This document shows, piece after piece, positions 43,562 through 52,100 of a DNA stretch of 64,000 bases (position 1 is its first letter; the number at the start of each line of letters is the position of its first letter). The stretch covers positions 8,818 to 72,817 of the forward strand of contig NZ_JBFLUG010000027.1 in assembly GCF_041008525.1 (NCBI RefSeq), in the 5' to 3' direction. The stretch is from Parafrankia sp041008525 (GTDB lineage: Bacteria; Actinomycetota; Actinomycetes; Frankiales; Frankiaceae). The position numbers and the translations under genes were made by a program. The notes under the pieces are model-generated. The model made no database searches, was not told the DNA's origin, and saw only the letters and a program-made list of their open reading frames with translations.

Positions 43562-44236
43562 ATGGAGGGTTCTGGTTCTGCTCCCGAACGCCACTGGGTC
43601 GACTGGCACCGGCAGTACGACGTCGCGGGGTCGTCCCTGCACCGGCGCCTCGCTCTCGTCCAGCGGCGCATCCGGCAGACGCTGGACGCGCAGCCAGCGG
43701 GAGAGATCCGCGTGCTGAGCATGTGTGCCGGCCAGGGCCGGGACATTCTCGGCGTACTCGCTGATCATCCACGTCGCGACGATGTGCGGGCCCGACTGGT
43801 GGAGCTCGACCCCGCACTCGCCGCCGACGCCGGGCACGAAGCGCGTTCCGCCGGGTTGGGCGGGGTCGAGGTCGTGGTCGGCGACGCTTCGGGCACCGGC
43901 ATGTACGAGGGCGTCGCACCGGCGCACCTCGCTCTGGTCTGCGGGGTGTTCGGAAACCTCGGCGACGCCGACGTGCGGCACACCATCGAGCAGCTGCGCA
44001 GACTGTGCGAACCCGGCGCGACTGTGATCTGGACGCGTCATCGCCGTTCACCTGATCTCACTCCCTCCATACGTTCCTGGTTCGCCGAAGCGGGATTCGA
44101 GGAGGTGGGCTTCGACGGCGAGGACGGTTTTCTGATCGGTGTCGGAACCCATCGGCTGGTCGGACCGACGTTGCCTTACCTGCCGGACATTCGGCTCTTC
44201 GACTTCGTCGGCGACGGCGAGGATGCCCATCGGTGA
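43562..44236 (+). CDS. Class I SAM-dependent methyltransferase-like protein
   Basis: 224 aa. SAM-binding glycine loop LSMCAGQGRDILGVL, acidic ribose-binding LVELDPALAADA, VVVGDASGTGMY and a motif 4 HLALVCGVFGNLGDADV. The C-terminal part is short. A GTG at 43547 could also start it; ATG 43562 has GAAGG 8 nt upstream. Substrate is unknown. Confidence 0.85.
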   Translation: MEGSGSAPERHWVDWHRQYDVAGSSLHRRLALVQRRIRQTLDAQPAGEIRVLSMCAGQGRDILGVLADHPRRDDVRARLVELDPALAADAGHEARSAGLGGVEVVVGDASGTGMYEGVAPAHLALVCGVFGNLGDADVRHTIEQLRRLCEPGATVIWTRHRRSPDLTPSIRSWFAEAGFEEVGFDGEDGFLIGVGTHRLVGPTLPYLPDIRLFDFVGDGEDAHR

Positions 44237-44341
44237 GCACGAACCCGTCGACCGCCGCCGGGTGTCCGGAGGACGCTTCGGGACGCGTCACGCTCCCGAG
44301 CACTCGGAGAGGCCGCGTGGCGCCTCACGTCCGTGGCGCTC

Positions 44342-44815
44342 TCAGCGGCCGGGGTTGCGGACGGCGATCGCGGCGTTCAGCGCGGTGGCGAAGCCGGTCC
44401 AGGCGAGGTACGGCAACAGGGCCGCCCCGGCGAGACGATCGGCTCGCCAGGCCCTGAGCAGGAGGGCGACATTGGCCGCGTCCAGGACGACGATCTCCGC
44501 GAGCGCGAGGCGAGGGCGCCGGGCTCGGAAGAACAGCGGCGTCCAGGCCGCGTTCAGGGCGAGATCGATCCCGTATGTTCGCCAGAGCCGCTGGCGCTGG
44601 TCATCGCCGGTGCTGGTGTCCAGCGCCTGGGCAGAGGCGAGGGCAATCATGGCGTAGAGCGGTGTCCAGACAGCGGGAAACGCTGCGCGGGGCGGCTGCC
44701 AGGCGGGTTTGTCCAGCGACAGGTACCAGGCCGAGTCAGGGCTTGTCGCGACTGCGCCGACGCCGGCGGCCACCACTGATGCCAGGCTCGTCCTGGCCAA
44801 GGTCAGGCTCCTCAT
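44342..44815 (-). CDS. tspO: TspO/MBR-family membrane protein
   Basis: 157 aa, five hydrophobic helices. Family features: WYLSLDKPAWQPPRAAFPAVWTPLYAMI, ALNAAWTPLFFRARRP, and PYLAWTGFATALNAAI near the end. TspO proteins bind porphyrins and other hydrophobic ligands. Start 44815 (MRSLTLARTSL) gives the usual length. Confidence 0.92.
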   Translation of the reverse strand: MRSLTLARTSLASVVAAGVGAVATSPDSAWYLSLDKPAWQPPRAAFPAVWTPLYAMIALASAQALDTSTGDDQRQRLWRTYGIDLALNAAWTPLFFRARRPRLALAEIVVLDAANVALLLRAWRADRLAGAALLPYLAWTGFATALNAAIAVRNPGR

Positions 44816-45234
44816 TCTGCTCTGGTACCCGCTGGAGCGAGGCTTGCCCGTGGGCCGGCCCGCAGTCACGATCCGCACGAGGGCACAAGATCGGCTCCCA
44901 GGGCCTGCACCGGGAAGGACGTCTCCGGCAACGGGCTGAGATGCGCTGACCTTGGTGGCCGTCATTCCGACCGTTTCCCGTAGCACCAAAACGGCGCATC
45001 AAACGAAACAGGGAAATCTTACTAGCCTGGAAATGCCCACCCGCGGGAATTCCGTGCGACCGAGGATACTGTTCACCCGGAAATTTTATGCTTCTACAGA
45101 TGACGTCGACGAGAGAGGCGAGCCACTCTCGTCCACTTCTAAGATATAGCAGGCCAGGGGGCTTGCGTCAAGACCCGGGTCGTACCTCAGAATCGCTGGC
45201 CGGGGCCGGAACCTAGGGAAACGGGAATCGCTTA
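44816..45234. other. Gene-free, lower-GC stretch
   Basis: No gene is seen. From about 44960 to 45240 the base composition drops to near 50% GC with A/T runs, unlike the rest of the window. It leads into a damaged glycosyltransferase gene, which suggests acquired or decaying DNA. Confidence 0.5.
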
Positions 45235-45564
45235 ATGCGGGTGTTGTTGTCGACGTACGGATCGCGCGGTGACGTCGAGCCGACCGCGGGGCGCGGGGCG
45301 CGCGGCGCGGACGTACGGGTGTGCGCGCCGTCCGACGAGGAGTTCGCGCAGTGGCTGGCGGACATCGGCGTGCCACTCGCGCCGCCCGGTCCGTACGGTC
45401 CGTACGGACCGGCTCCGACTGTCGCGTCGCTGGCGGGCACACTCAGGACGGCTCTGGTTCCCAAGGCCCGTGCACGAGCGGCCGCCGTGGCCGGCAGGAT
45501 CCGTACTGGCGGGGCGTCGGTGGCGGCGACGCTGTTGCTGGACATCGTCAACAGGGAAAGGTGA
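45235..45564 (+). pseudogene. Remnant of a UGT-type glycosyltransferase
   Basis: 109 aa. The start MRVLLSTYGSRGDVEP is the standard opening of GT1 glycosyltransferases and VRVCAPSDEEFAQWLADIGVPLAP follows. Between them about ten residues of the first helix are missing. After residue about 90 there is no more family sequence, and a stop follows at 45564, whereas the family is near 400 aa. Confidence 0.65.
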
Positions 45565-45704
45565 CCTGAACCCCCAACGACCACGGCTCCACACCGGGCG
45601 AAGCGCTGCTCGCCATGGTTACTGGCCCGCCACGTTCGTCACGCCGGTCCAGGCGCCCTGCTGTGCGCAACGGCTGCCAGCGACCTCACAACGGAGCTCA
45701 TCAC

Positions 45705-47900
45705 GTGAATCCCCTGACCACCAGCGCGTTCGACCTTCCCGAGCGCCTTGCAGCCAAGGCCGAGCCGGCGCTGATCGCCGCCGACGAGCAGCACTTCGCC
45801 GCCATCGCGGAGACGCTCGAGCAGTCGATCGCCGACCTGTCCGACCGTCTCGACATCGCGCGCAGGGCTCCCGGCGGCGCGGGCCAGCAGGCGTTGGACC
45901 GTGACCAGGAGGTCTACCGGCTGACCGCCCGCCTGCGCACCCTGCGTCGTTTCGGTCTGGACCTGTGCCTCGGCCACATGGTCGGCGCAGCCAGCACTGA
46001 CGGCACTGACGGCACGACCAGCGGGTTCGGCTCCGAGCCCCTGTACGTCGGGCGGATCGGCCTGACGGACGGTGCGGGGCGGCGGCTGCTGCTCGACTGG
46101 CGCTCCCCCGCCGCCGAGCCGTTCTTCGGCGCGACGCACGCGAACCCGATGGGCCTGGCGAGCCGCCGACGGTACCGCTGGACCCGCGGACGGATCAGCG
46201 ACTACTGGGACGAGGTGTTCGCCTCGGACGGGTTCGAGGGGCATGCCGCGCTCGACGACCAGTCCGCGTTCATCGCCAGCCTGGGCAGCAGCCGGTCGCC
46301 CCGGATGCGGGACGTGCTCGGCACCATCCAGACCGACCAGGACGCCATCATCCGCGCGGGGTCCGACGGCGCGCTGGTCGTCGACGGCGGGCCGGGTACG
46401 GGCAAGACGGTCGTCGCCCTGCACCGCTCCGCCTACCTGCTCTACTCCGACCCCCGGCTCGGCCACCGCCGGGGCGGGCTGCTGTTCGTCGGCCCCCATC
46501 AGCACTACCTGGCCTACGTCGCCGACGTCCTGCCCAGCCTCGGCGAGGAGGGTGTGCAGACCTGCACGCTGCGGGACCTGGTGGCGGAGGGAGCCGCGGC
46601 GAAGGTCGAGACCGATCCGGACGTGGCCCGCCTGAAGTCGTCCGCGAAGCTGGTGCGGGCAGTCGAGGCGGCCGTCCGATTCTACGAGGAGCCCCCCGCC
46701 CGGGGGATGACGGTCGCCACCCACTGGAACGACATCCCGCTGAGCGCCGATGACTGGGCCGAGGCCTTCGACGCGCCGGATCCCGACGTCCCGCACAACG
46801 AGGCGCGGGACGTCGTCCTGGAGGAGCTGCTCACGATCCTCGTGGACAGGCATGGCGGGGACGCCCCGGAGCAGCTGCTGCGCAGGTCGCTGCTGCGGAA
46901 CAAGGCTCTGCTCACGGCGTTCAACAACGCCTGGCCGCTGGTCGAGGCGGCCGACCTTGTCAGTGACCTGTGGTCGGTACCCGCCTACCTGCGCCGGTGC
47001 GCTCCGTGGCTTGCTCCGGAGGACCTCCGGAAGCTGCAGCGTCCGCAGGCGCAGGCGAAGGCCTGGACGGTGTCCGACCTGCCGATCCTGGACGCGGCGC
47101 GACAGCGGCTCGGCGACCCGGAGGTGGCGCGGCGCAGGCGCCGGCACACCGCCTCCGTCGCCGCCGAACGCGAGCGCATGTCCCGGGTGATCGACAACCT
47201 GCTCGCGTCCGACGAGGACGGCGAGGGGGCGATCACGATGCTGCACGGCCAGGACCTGCAGGACGCCCTCGTCGACGAGAGCGCGCTGCCCAGAACCGAC
47301 CCGGATCTGCTCGCCGGCCCGTTCGCGCACATCGTCGTGGACGAGGCGCAGGAGCTGACTGACGCCGAGTGGCAGATGCTGCTGCTGCGCTGCCCGTCCC
47401 GCAGCTTCACCATCGTCGGGGACCGGGCGCAGGCGAGGCACGGGTTCACCGAGTCGTGGCGGGAACGGCTCGGGCGTGCCGGCCTCGACCGGATCACCCT
47501 GACGTCGCTGAGCATCAACTACCGGACGCCGGAAGAGGTGATGACGGAAGCCGAGCCGGTCATCCGCGCCGCGCTCCCGGACGCCAACGTGCCGACGTCC
47601 ATCCGCAGCAGCGGCATCCCCGTCGTACGCGGTTCCACCTCGGAGCTGGGCTCGATCCTCGACGACTGGCTCGCCGCGCACGCCGACGGGATCGCCTGCG
47701 TCATCGGCGACTCCACGTTCGAGGGGACGTCCCGCGTGCGGTCGCTGACGCCGGAGCTGTCGAAGGGGCTCGAGTTCGACCTGGTCGTCCTCGTCGACCC
47801 GCAGACGTTCGGCACCGGCATCGAGGGCGCCGTCGACCGCTATGTCGCGATGACCCGCGCAACCCGGCAACTCGTCATCCTCACGAGCCCGAGTGCCTGA
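45705..47900 (+). CDS. HelD-like superfamily 1 helicase/ATPase
   Basis: 731 aa. N-terminal coiled-coil (about 15-80), then the split ATPase: Walker A DGGPGTGKTVVALHRSAYLL, Walker B HIVVDEAQELTDAEWQML, SFTIVGDRAQARHG, LSINYRTPEEVM and the late VAMTRATRQLVILTSP. This matches the HelD/UvrD-like group in which HelD frees stalled RNA polymerase and, in some actinobacteria, gives rifampicin resistance. The GTG at 45705 with GGAG upstream is preferred. The 3' end overlaps the AraC gene tail to tail. Confidence 0.87.
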   Translation: MNPLTTSAFDLPERLAAKAEPALIAADEQHFAAIAETLEQSIADLSDRLDIARRAPGGAGQQALDRDQEVYRLTARLRTLRRFGLDLCLGHMVGAASTDGTDGTTSGFGSEPLYVGRIGLTDGAGRRLLLDWRSPAAEPFFGATHANPMGLASRRRYRWTRGRISDYWDEVFASDGFEGHAALDDQSAFIASLGSSRSPRMRDVLGTIQTDQDAIIRAGSDGALVVDGGPGTGKTVVALHRSAYLLYSDPRLGHRRGGLLFVGPHQHYLAYVADVLPSLGEEGVQTCTLRDLVAEGAAAKVETDPDVARLKSSAKLVRAVEAAVRFYEEPPARGMTVATHWNDIPLSADDWAEAFDAPDPDVPHNEARDVVLEELLTILVDRHGGDAPEQLLRRSLLRNKALLTAFNNAWPLVEAADLVSDLWSVPAYLRRCAPWLAPEDLRKLQRPQAQAKAWTVSDLPILDAARQRLGDPEVARRRRRHTASVAAERERMSRVIDNLLASDEDGEGAITMLHGQDLQDALVDESALPRTDPDLLAGPFAHIVVDEAQELTDAEWQMLLLRCPSRSFTIVGDRAQARHGFTESWRERLGRAGLDRITLTSLSINYRTPEEVMTEAEPVIRAALPDANVPTSIRSSGIPVVRGSTSELGSILDDWLAAHADGIACVIGDSTFEGTSRVRSLTPELSKGLEFDLVVLVDPQTFGTGIEGAVDRYVAMTRATRQLVILTSPSA

Positions 47901-48942
47901 GCCACAGTGACCCGTGGCAGGCCGGACGGTTCGGTGGTGTTGCGGATGGCGACTCGGGGGGTGTCGGCGGCCTGCCGCATTCGTCCGATCCAGCCGTTTC
48001 GGTACGGAGAGCGAAGCTGGTGCGATGCTCAGTGGGGGTTATGCCCCGGAGGCGCTTGAAGGCGACGCTGAGCGCGAACGCGTTGGCGTAGCCGACTTTT
48101 CTGGCGATCGAGGCGACAGTTGCGTCGGTTTCGCGTAGGAGGTCGGCGGCCAGGGCGATGCGCCAACCGATCAGGTAACCCATCGGGGGTTCGCCAACCT
48201 CGGCAACGAAGCGGCGGGCCAGGGCGGCGCGGGAGACTCCGCTCCTGGCCGCGAGTTCCGCGACCGTCCAGGGGTGGGCCGGGTTCCTGTGCATGAGGCG
48301 GAGGGCGAAGGCAACGACGGAGTCGCTCGTGGTCCGGCACCACATTGCGTGGTTGTTCTGCGGATGGTCGAACCAGGCACGCAAGGTCGAGACGAGGACG
48401 AGATCCAGTAGACGGTCCAGGACGACCTGCTGCCCCGGTTTGTCCAAGGCGGTTTCCCGGGCCACGGCCTCCATCATCGGCTGCTCGAGCGCCACCTCCT
48501 TGATGACCAGGAGACGGGGCAGCGCGTCGAGCAGGCCTTCGCTGATGCCGGCCGTGCCCTCGTAGGCGCCGCTGAGCAGCAGGGCGGACCCTGTTTCGGT
48601 GACGCCGCAGGTCCGCGGGCCCAGCCCGATGCTCTCACGCACGCGTGCGCGGGCTGTGCGGGCGCAGTACTCCGCGCTGGTGATCACCCGTTGTGGTGAG
48701 GCGGACGGGTTGTCGGTCACCGTGTAGGGCTCGGGGCCGCTGATGACGGCGATATCCCCCGGTCCGATCGCCACCGGGTCGTTGCCGGCGGAGACGAGCC
48801 ACGCCCGGCTGTGCAGCATGGTGACCAGACTCAGCTGGGCACCGCTCGTGTAGCGCAGGGACCAGCCCGCAGTCAGGACGGTCTGAGTGATCAGGGACCC
48901 CCGTGCCCGCACCCCGCCCAACAGATCTGTCAGCGTGTCCAC
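47881..48942 (-). CDS. AraC-family regulator with cupin-type sensor domain
   Basis: 353 aa. N-terminal AraC-binding-like cupin domain (GDIAVISGPEPYTVTDNP) and C-terminal double helix-turn-helix (WTVAELAARSGVSRAALARRF and ATVASIARKVGYANAFALSVAFKR). Start GTG at 48942 (VDTLTDLLGGVRARGS) is typical of the family. It is divergent from the NmrA-like gene at 49024 with an 81-bp gap, so it probably controls that gene. Confidence 0.88.
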   Translation of the reverse strand: MDTLTDLLGGVRARGSLITQTVLTAGWSLRYTSGAQLSLVTMLHSRAWLVSAGNDPVAIGPGDIAVISGPEPYTVTDNPSASPQRVITSAEYCARTARARVRESIGLGPRTCGVTETGSALLLSGAYEGTAGISEGLLDALPRLLVIKEVALEQPMMEAVARETALDKPGQQVVLDRLLDLVLVSTLRAWFDHPQNNHAMWCRTTSDSVVAFALRLMHRNPAHPWTVAELAARSGVSRAALARRFVAEVGEPPMGYLIGWRIALAADLLRETDATVASIARKVGYANAFALSVAFKRLRGITPTEHRTSFALRTETAGSDECGRPPTPPESPSATPPNRPACHGSLWLRHSGS

Positions 48943-49023
48943 CCAGCCGAATATAGACGCACAGAAATCGAAACGAGCGTTGGAGACATGGTTTGGATCT
49001 CGAGCGCAGGCTTGACTGGCCGT

Positions 49024-49869
49024 ATGAATGAGCATCCGATTCTGGTCACCGGCGGCACCGGAAAATCCGGTAGCCGAGTTGTATCCATGCTCAGAAACAA
49101 GGGCGTTCGGGTTCGGGTGGGGTCGAGGTCAGGCGAGCCACCCTTCGACTGGACCGACCGCAACACCTGGGACGCCGCGCTGGAATCGGTGGAGAAGGTA
49201 TACGTCGTCCCGTTCGACGGTGAGGTTCTGACGCGTCCGTTCGTCCAACGATGCCAGGAACGTGGGGTCAGGCGGCTCGTGCTGCTGTCCGGGCGCGGCA
49301 TCGACGTTCCCGGATACGCGGGCGAGAACAGTGCCGCGGGTAAGACTCACGTCGACGGTGAGGCCGCCGTCCGCGCCTGCCGTCTCGAATGGACGATCCT
49401 GCGGCCTGCCTGGTTCGCGCAGAACTTCAGCGAGGGCTTCTTCCTGGACGCGGTGCGTTCCGGCGAGTTGCGCCTGCCCGCCAGCCATGGCGCGGTGACC
49501 TTCATCGACGCTGAGGACATCGCCGCGGTCGCGGTCACGGCCCTCACCGAAAACGGCCACGCCGGCATGACCTACGAGCTGTCCGGCCCCCGCGCGGTGA
49601 CGATCGCCGAGGCAGCGGCCACAATCTCACAGGCCACCGGCCGCACCGTCCGCTACGTGCCCATATCACCGGAGGACTTCGTCGCCGAACTCGTCGCGCA
49701 GGGTTGGCCTCAGCGCGCCGCCGAGGACTATGCCGACTCAGTCGGCCCGATCCGACGCGGCATGGACAGCCACATCTCCGACGGCGTGCAACGCGCGCTG
49801 GGCCACCCGCCCCGCGACTTCAGCGATTTCGCGAGAAACGCCGCGGCTGCCGGGAGCTGGCCGAGCTGA
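49024..49869 (+). CDS. NmrA-like NAD(P)-binding protein
   Basis: 281-aa atypical SDR. N-terminal MNEHPILVTGGTGKSGSRVV nucleotide motif, VRRLVLLSGRGIDVPGY, WTILRPAWFAQNFSEGF and the C-terminal TISQATGRTVRYVPISPEDF. The usual catalytic Tyr-Lys pair is absent. Relatives act as redox sensors or quinone/azo reductases. It is divergent from an AraC regulator. Confidence 0.87.
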   Translation: MNEHPILVTGGTGKSGSRVVSMLRNKGVRVRVGSRSGEPPFDWTDRNTWDAALESVEKVYVVPFDGEVLTRPFVQRCQERGVRRLVLLSGRGIDVPGYAGENSAAGKTHVDGEAAVRACRLEWTILRPAWFAQNFSEGFFLDAVRSGELRLPASHGAVTFIDAEDIAAVAVTALTENGHAGMTYELSGPRAVTIAEAAATISQATGRTVRYVPISPEDFVAELVAQGWPQRAAEDYADSVGPIRRGMDSHISDGVQRALGHPPRDFSDFARNAAAAGSWPS

Positions 49870-50096
49870 CTCCCCGTCGGCACACCGCATTCGGCCTCGC
49901 ACCGGGCCGGAACTACTCAGGAATAGAGCGAGGTCGACTCGATCTGCTGGCGCCGTTCGACGGCTACGATTCCGCGCTGAGGCGCCTGATGGAACGGGCC
50001 GGGATGGATTCCCGTTCTCGGTGACCGCACCGGCCTGCCCCGCCGGGCGTCCAGGCCTGAAACCTGGGTAGGCCCTGCCTCGCAGGCTGTGACCAG
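49870..50096. other. Gene-free stretch
   Basis: No convincing gene. Contains the leader of the pyruvate-kinase-like gene; no clear promoter boxes or hairpin could be assigned. Confidence 0.35.
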
Positions 50097-52100
50097 GTGA
50101 AGGGCGGGGCGGGCGTGACGGCGGCGAGCGAGGCGAGGCGGGGCGAGCGGACGGAGCCGGCCGGCGAGCGGGCAGGCCAGGCGGAACGGCGGGCCGACGA
50201 GGCTGGGGAGCTGTTGCTCGACGAGCTGACGGACATCCTGGCCGACCTGCGGCGGGCGGAGCGGGCCCGGAGCGCGGACGTCGAGGGGGTGCACCCGCGG
50301 CACCGGCGCAGTGCCCGGAACATGGTGCACTACCTGGCTCTACGGGGCCGGGACCTGCGGCCGGTGCAGGAGGAGCTCGCGCGGCGCGGGCTGTCCTCGC
50401 TGGGGCGGTGTGAGCCGTGCGTCGAGGCCACGCTGCGGGCGGTGGTGGACGTCCTGCGTGGTCAGCTGCGGCCGGGCAGTCCCGCCGAGGCCGTGGACGG
50501 CGACCGGGTGCCGACCTACGACGAGGGCTGGGACCGGATCGAGGCGAACGCCGGCGAGCTGCTGGGGCCGCCGCCGCCCCGGCACGGCGTCCGGATCATG
50601 GTCACGTTGCCGAGCGAGGCCGCGACCGACGCCGCCCTGGTGCATCGGCTCGTCGCCCGCGGGATGAACGTGGCGCGGATCAACACCGCCCATGACGGCC
50701 CGCGGGAGTGGCGGGCGATGGCCGCCCATGTCCGGGCGGCCGCCCAGGAGCTGGACCGGACCTGTCTGGTGTCGGTGGACCTTGCCGGCCCGAAGGTCCG
50801 GACCGGTCCGCTCGACCCGGGGCCGCAGGTCGTGCGCCTGCGGCCGGTGCGTGACCTGCGGGGGGTGGCGGTCACGCCAGCCACGGCCGAGCTGGTCGCG
50901 GTGCCCGACGGGGAGCGTGATGCGGTCGACGCGCCCGTGGCGGACTCGCGCGACGGGGTGGTGCGGGTGCCGGTGCTCGGAGCGGGCGACTGGCTGGCCC
51001 GGCTGCGCGTCGGTGACGAGCTCACCCTGCGGGACGCCCGTTCGTCCCGGCGCCGACTGCGGGTCGTGGCGGTGGGTTCGGGCCCTGCGGAGCATCCGAC
51101 GGTCACCGTCGAGGCGAGGAAGACGACCTATCTGGAGACCGGGCTCGAACTGCGGCATGACGACGAGCGGTGCTCGGTGGGTTCGCTGCCGCGCCGGGCG
51201 CCCCACCACCTGGTGCGGCAGGGGGACGTCCTGCGGCTGACCCGCGACCTGTCGCCGCGGGCGGCCCGGCCCGGGGGAACGGGTGCCGACGATCCGGCTG
51301 GGCCGGCGTCGATGGGCTGTACCTTCCCGGCGGTTTTCGACGCCGTCCGTCCCCAGGATCCGGTCTCGCTGGACGACGGGAAGATCGCCGGCGTCGTCGA
51401 GGCCGTGGATCCCGAGGGCATCGACGTCCGGGTGCTGCGTGCCTCGGGCCGCGGCGCGAAGCTGCGTGCCGACAAGGGCGTGAACCTGCCCGAGACCCGG
51501 CTCCCCCACGAGGGGCTGACCGACGACGACCGGGACGCGCTGGCGGTGGCCGTGGAGATCGCCGATCTGGTCGCGATCTCGTTCGTGCGCAGTGCCGTCG
51601 ACGTCGAGCAGGCGCTGGAGGCGATCAGCGCGGCCGGGCGGGGGGACGACCTCGGCGTGGTCCTCAAGATCGAGACCACCGAGGGGTTCGCGAACCTGCC
51701 CGATCTGCTGCTGGCGGCGCTGCGGGCTCCGCTCGCCGGTGTGATGATCGCGCGCGGGGACCTGGCGGTGGAGGGCGGCTACCAGCGGCTCGCCGAGCTG
51801 CAGGAGGAGATCCTCTGGCTCGCCGCCGCCGCGCATGTGCCGACCATCTGGGCGACGGAGGTCCTGGACACGCTGGCGAAGACCGGAACGCCGGCGCGGG
51901 CGGAGATCACCGACGCGGCGATGGGGCAGCGCGCGGAATGCGTGATGTTGAACAAGGGCCCGCACATCGACGAGGCGATCACCGCGCTCGACGACATTCT
52001 GGGCCGGATGGCCGGGCACCAGCAGAAGAAGACCCCGCTGCTGCGTCCGCTGCGATCATGGCTCGGCTTCGGCTCCGCCACCCACCATCGGCGCGCCTGA
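50097..52100 (+). CDS. Pyruvate kinase-like protein with N-terminal extension
   Basis: 667 aa. The first about 160 residues are helical and not part of pyruvate kinase. Then the kinase barrel follows: VRIMVTLPSEAATDAALVHRLVARGMNVARINTAHD, SVDLAGPKVRTG, a long B-domain-like insert, DDGKIAGVVE, SFVRSAVDVEQAL, VVLKIETTEGFANLPDLL, GVMIARGDLAVEGGYQRL and a late AECVMLNKGPHIDEAI. The C-terminal allosteric domain is missing. This layout is seen in a subgroup distinct from housekeeping PykA, so function is uncertain. The start could also be GTG 50115. Confidence 0.8.
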   Translation: MKGGAGVTAASEARRGERTEPAGERAGQAERRADEAGELLLDELTDILADLRRAERARSADVEGVHPRHRRSARNMVHYLALRGRDLRPVQEELARRGLSSLGRCEPCVEATLRAVVDVLRGQLRPGSPAEAVDGDRVPTYDEGWDRIEANAGELLGPPPPRHGVRIMVTLPSEAATDAALVHRLVARGMNVARINTAHDGPREWRAMAAHVRAAAQELDRTCLVSVDLAGPKVRTGPLDPGPQVVRLRPVRDLRGVAVTPATAELVAVPDGERDAVDAPVADSRDGVVRVPVLGAGDWLARLRVGDELTLRDARSSRRRLRVVAVGSGPAEHPTVTVEARKTTYLETGLELRHDDERCSVGSLPRRAPHHLVRQGDVLRLTRDLSPRAARPGGTGADDPAGPASMGCTFPAVFDAVRPQDPVSLDDGKIAGVVEAVDPEGIDVRVLRASGRGAKLRADKGVNLPETRLPHEGLTDDDRDALAVAVEIADLVAISFVRSAVDVEQALEAISAAGRGDDLGVVLKIETTEGFANLPDLLLAALRAPLAGVMIARGDLAVEGGYQRLAELQEEILWLAAAAHVPTIWATEVLDTLAKTGTPARAEITDAAMGQRAECVMLNKGPHIDEAITALDDILGRMAGHQQKKTPLLRPLRSWLGFGSATHHRRA

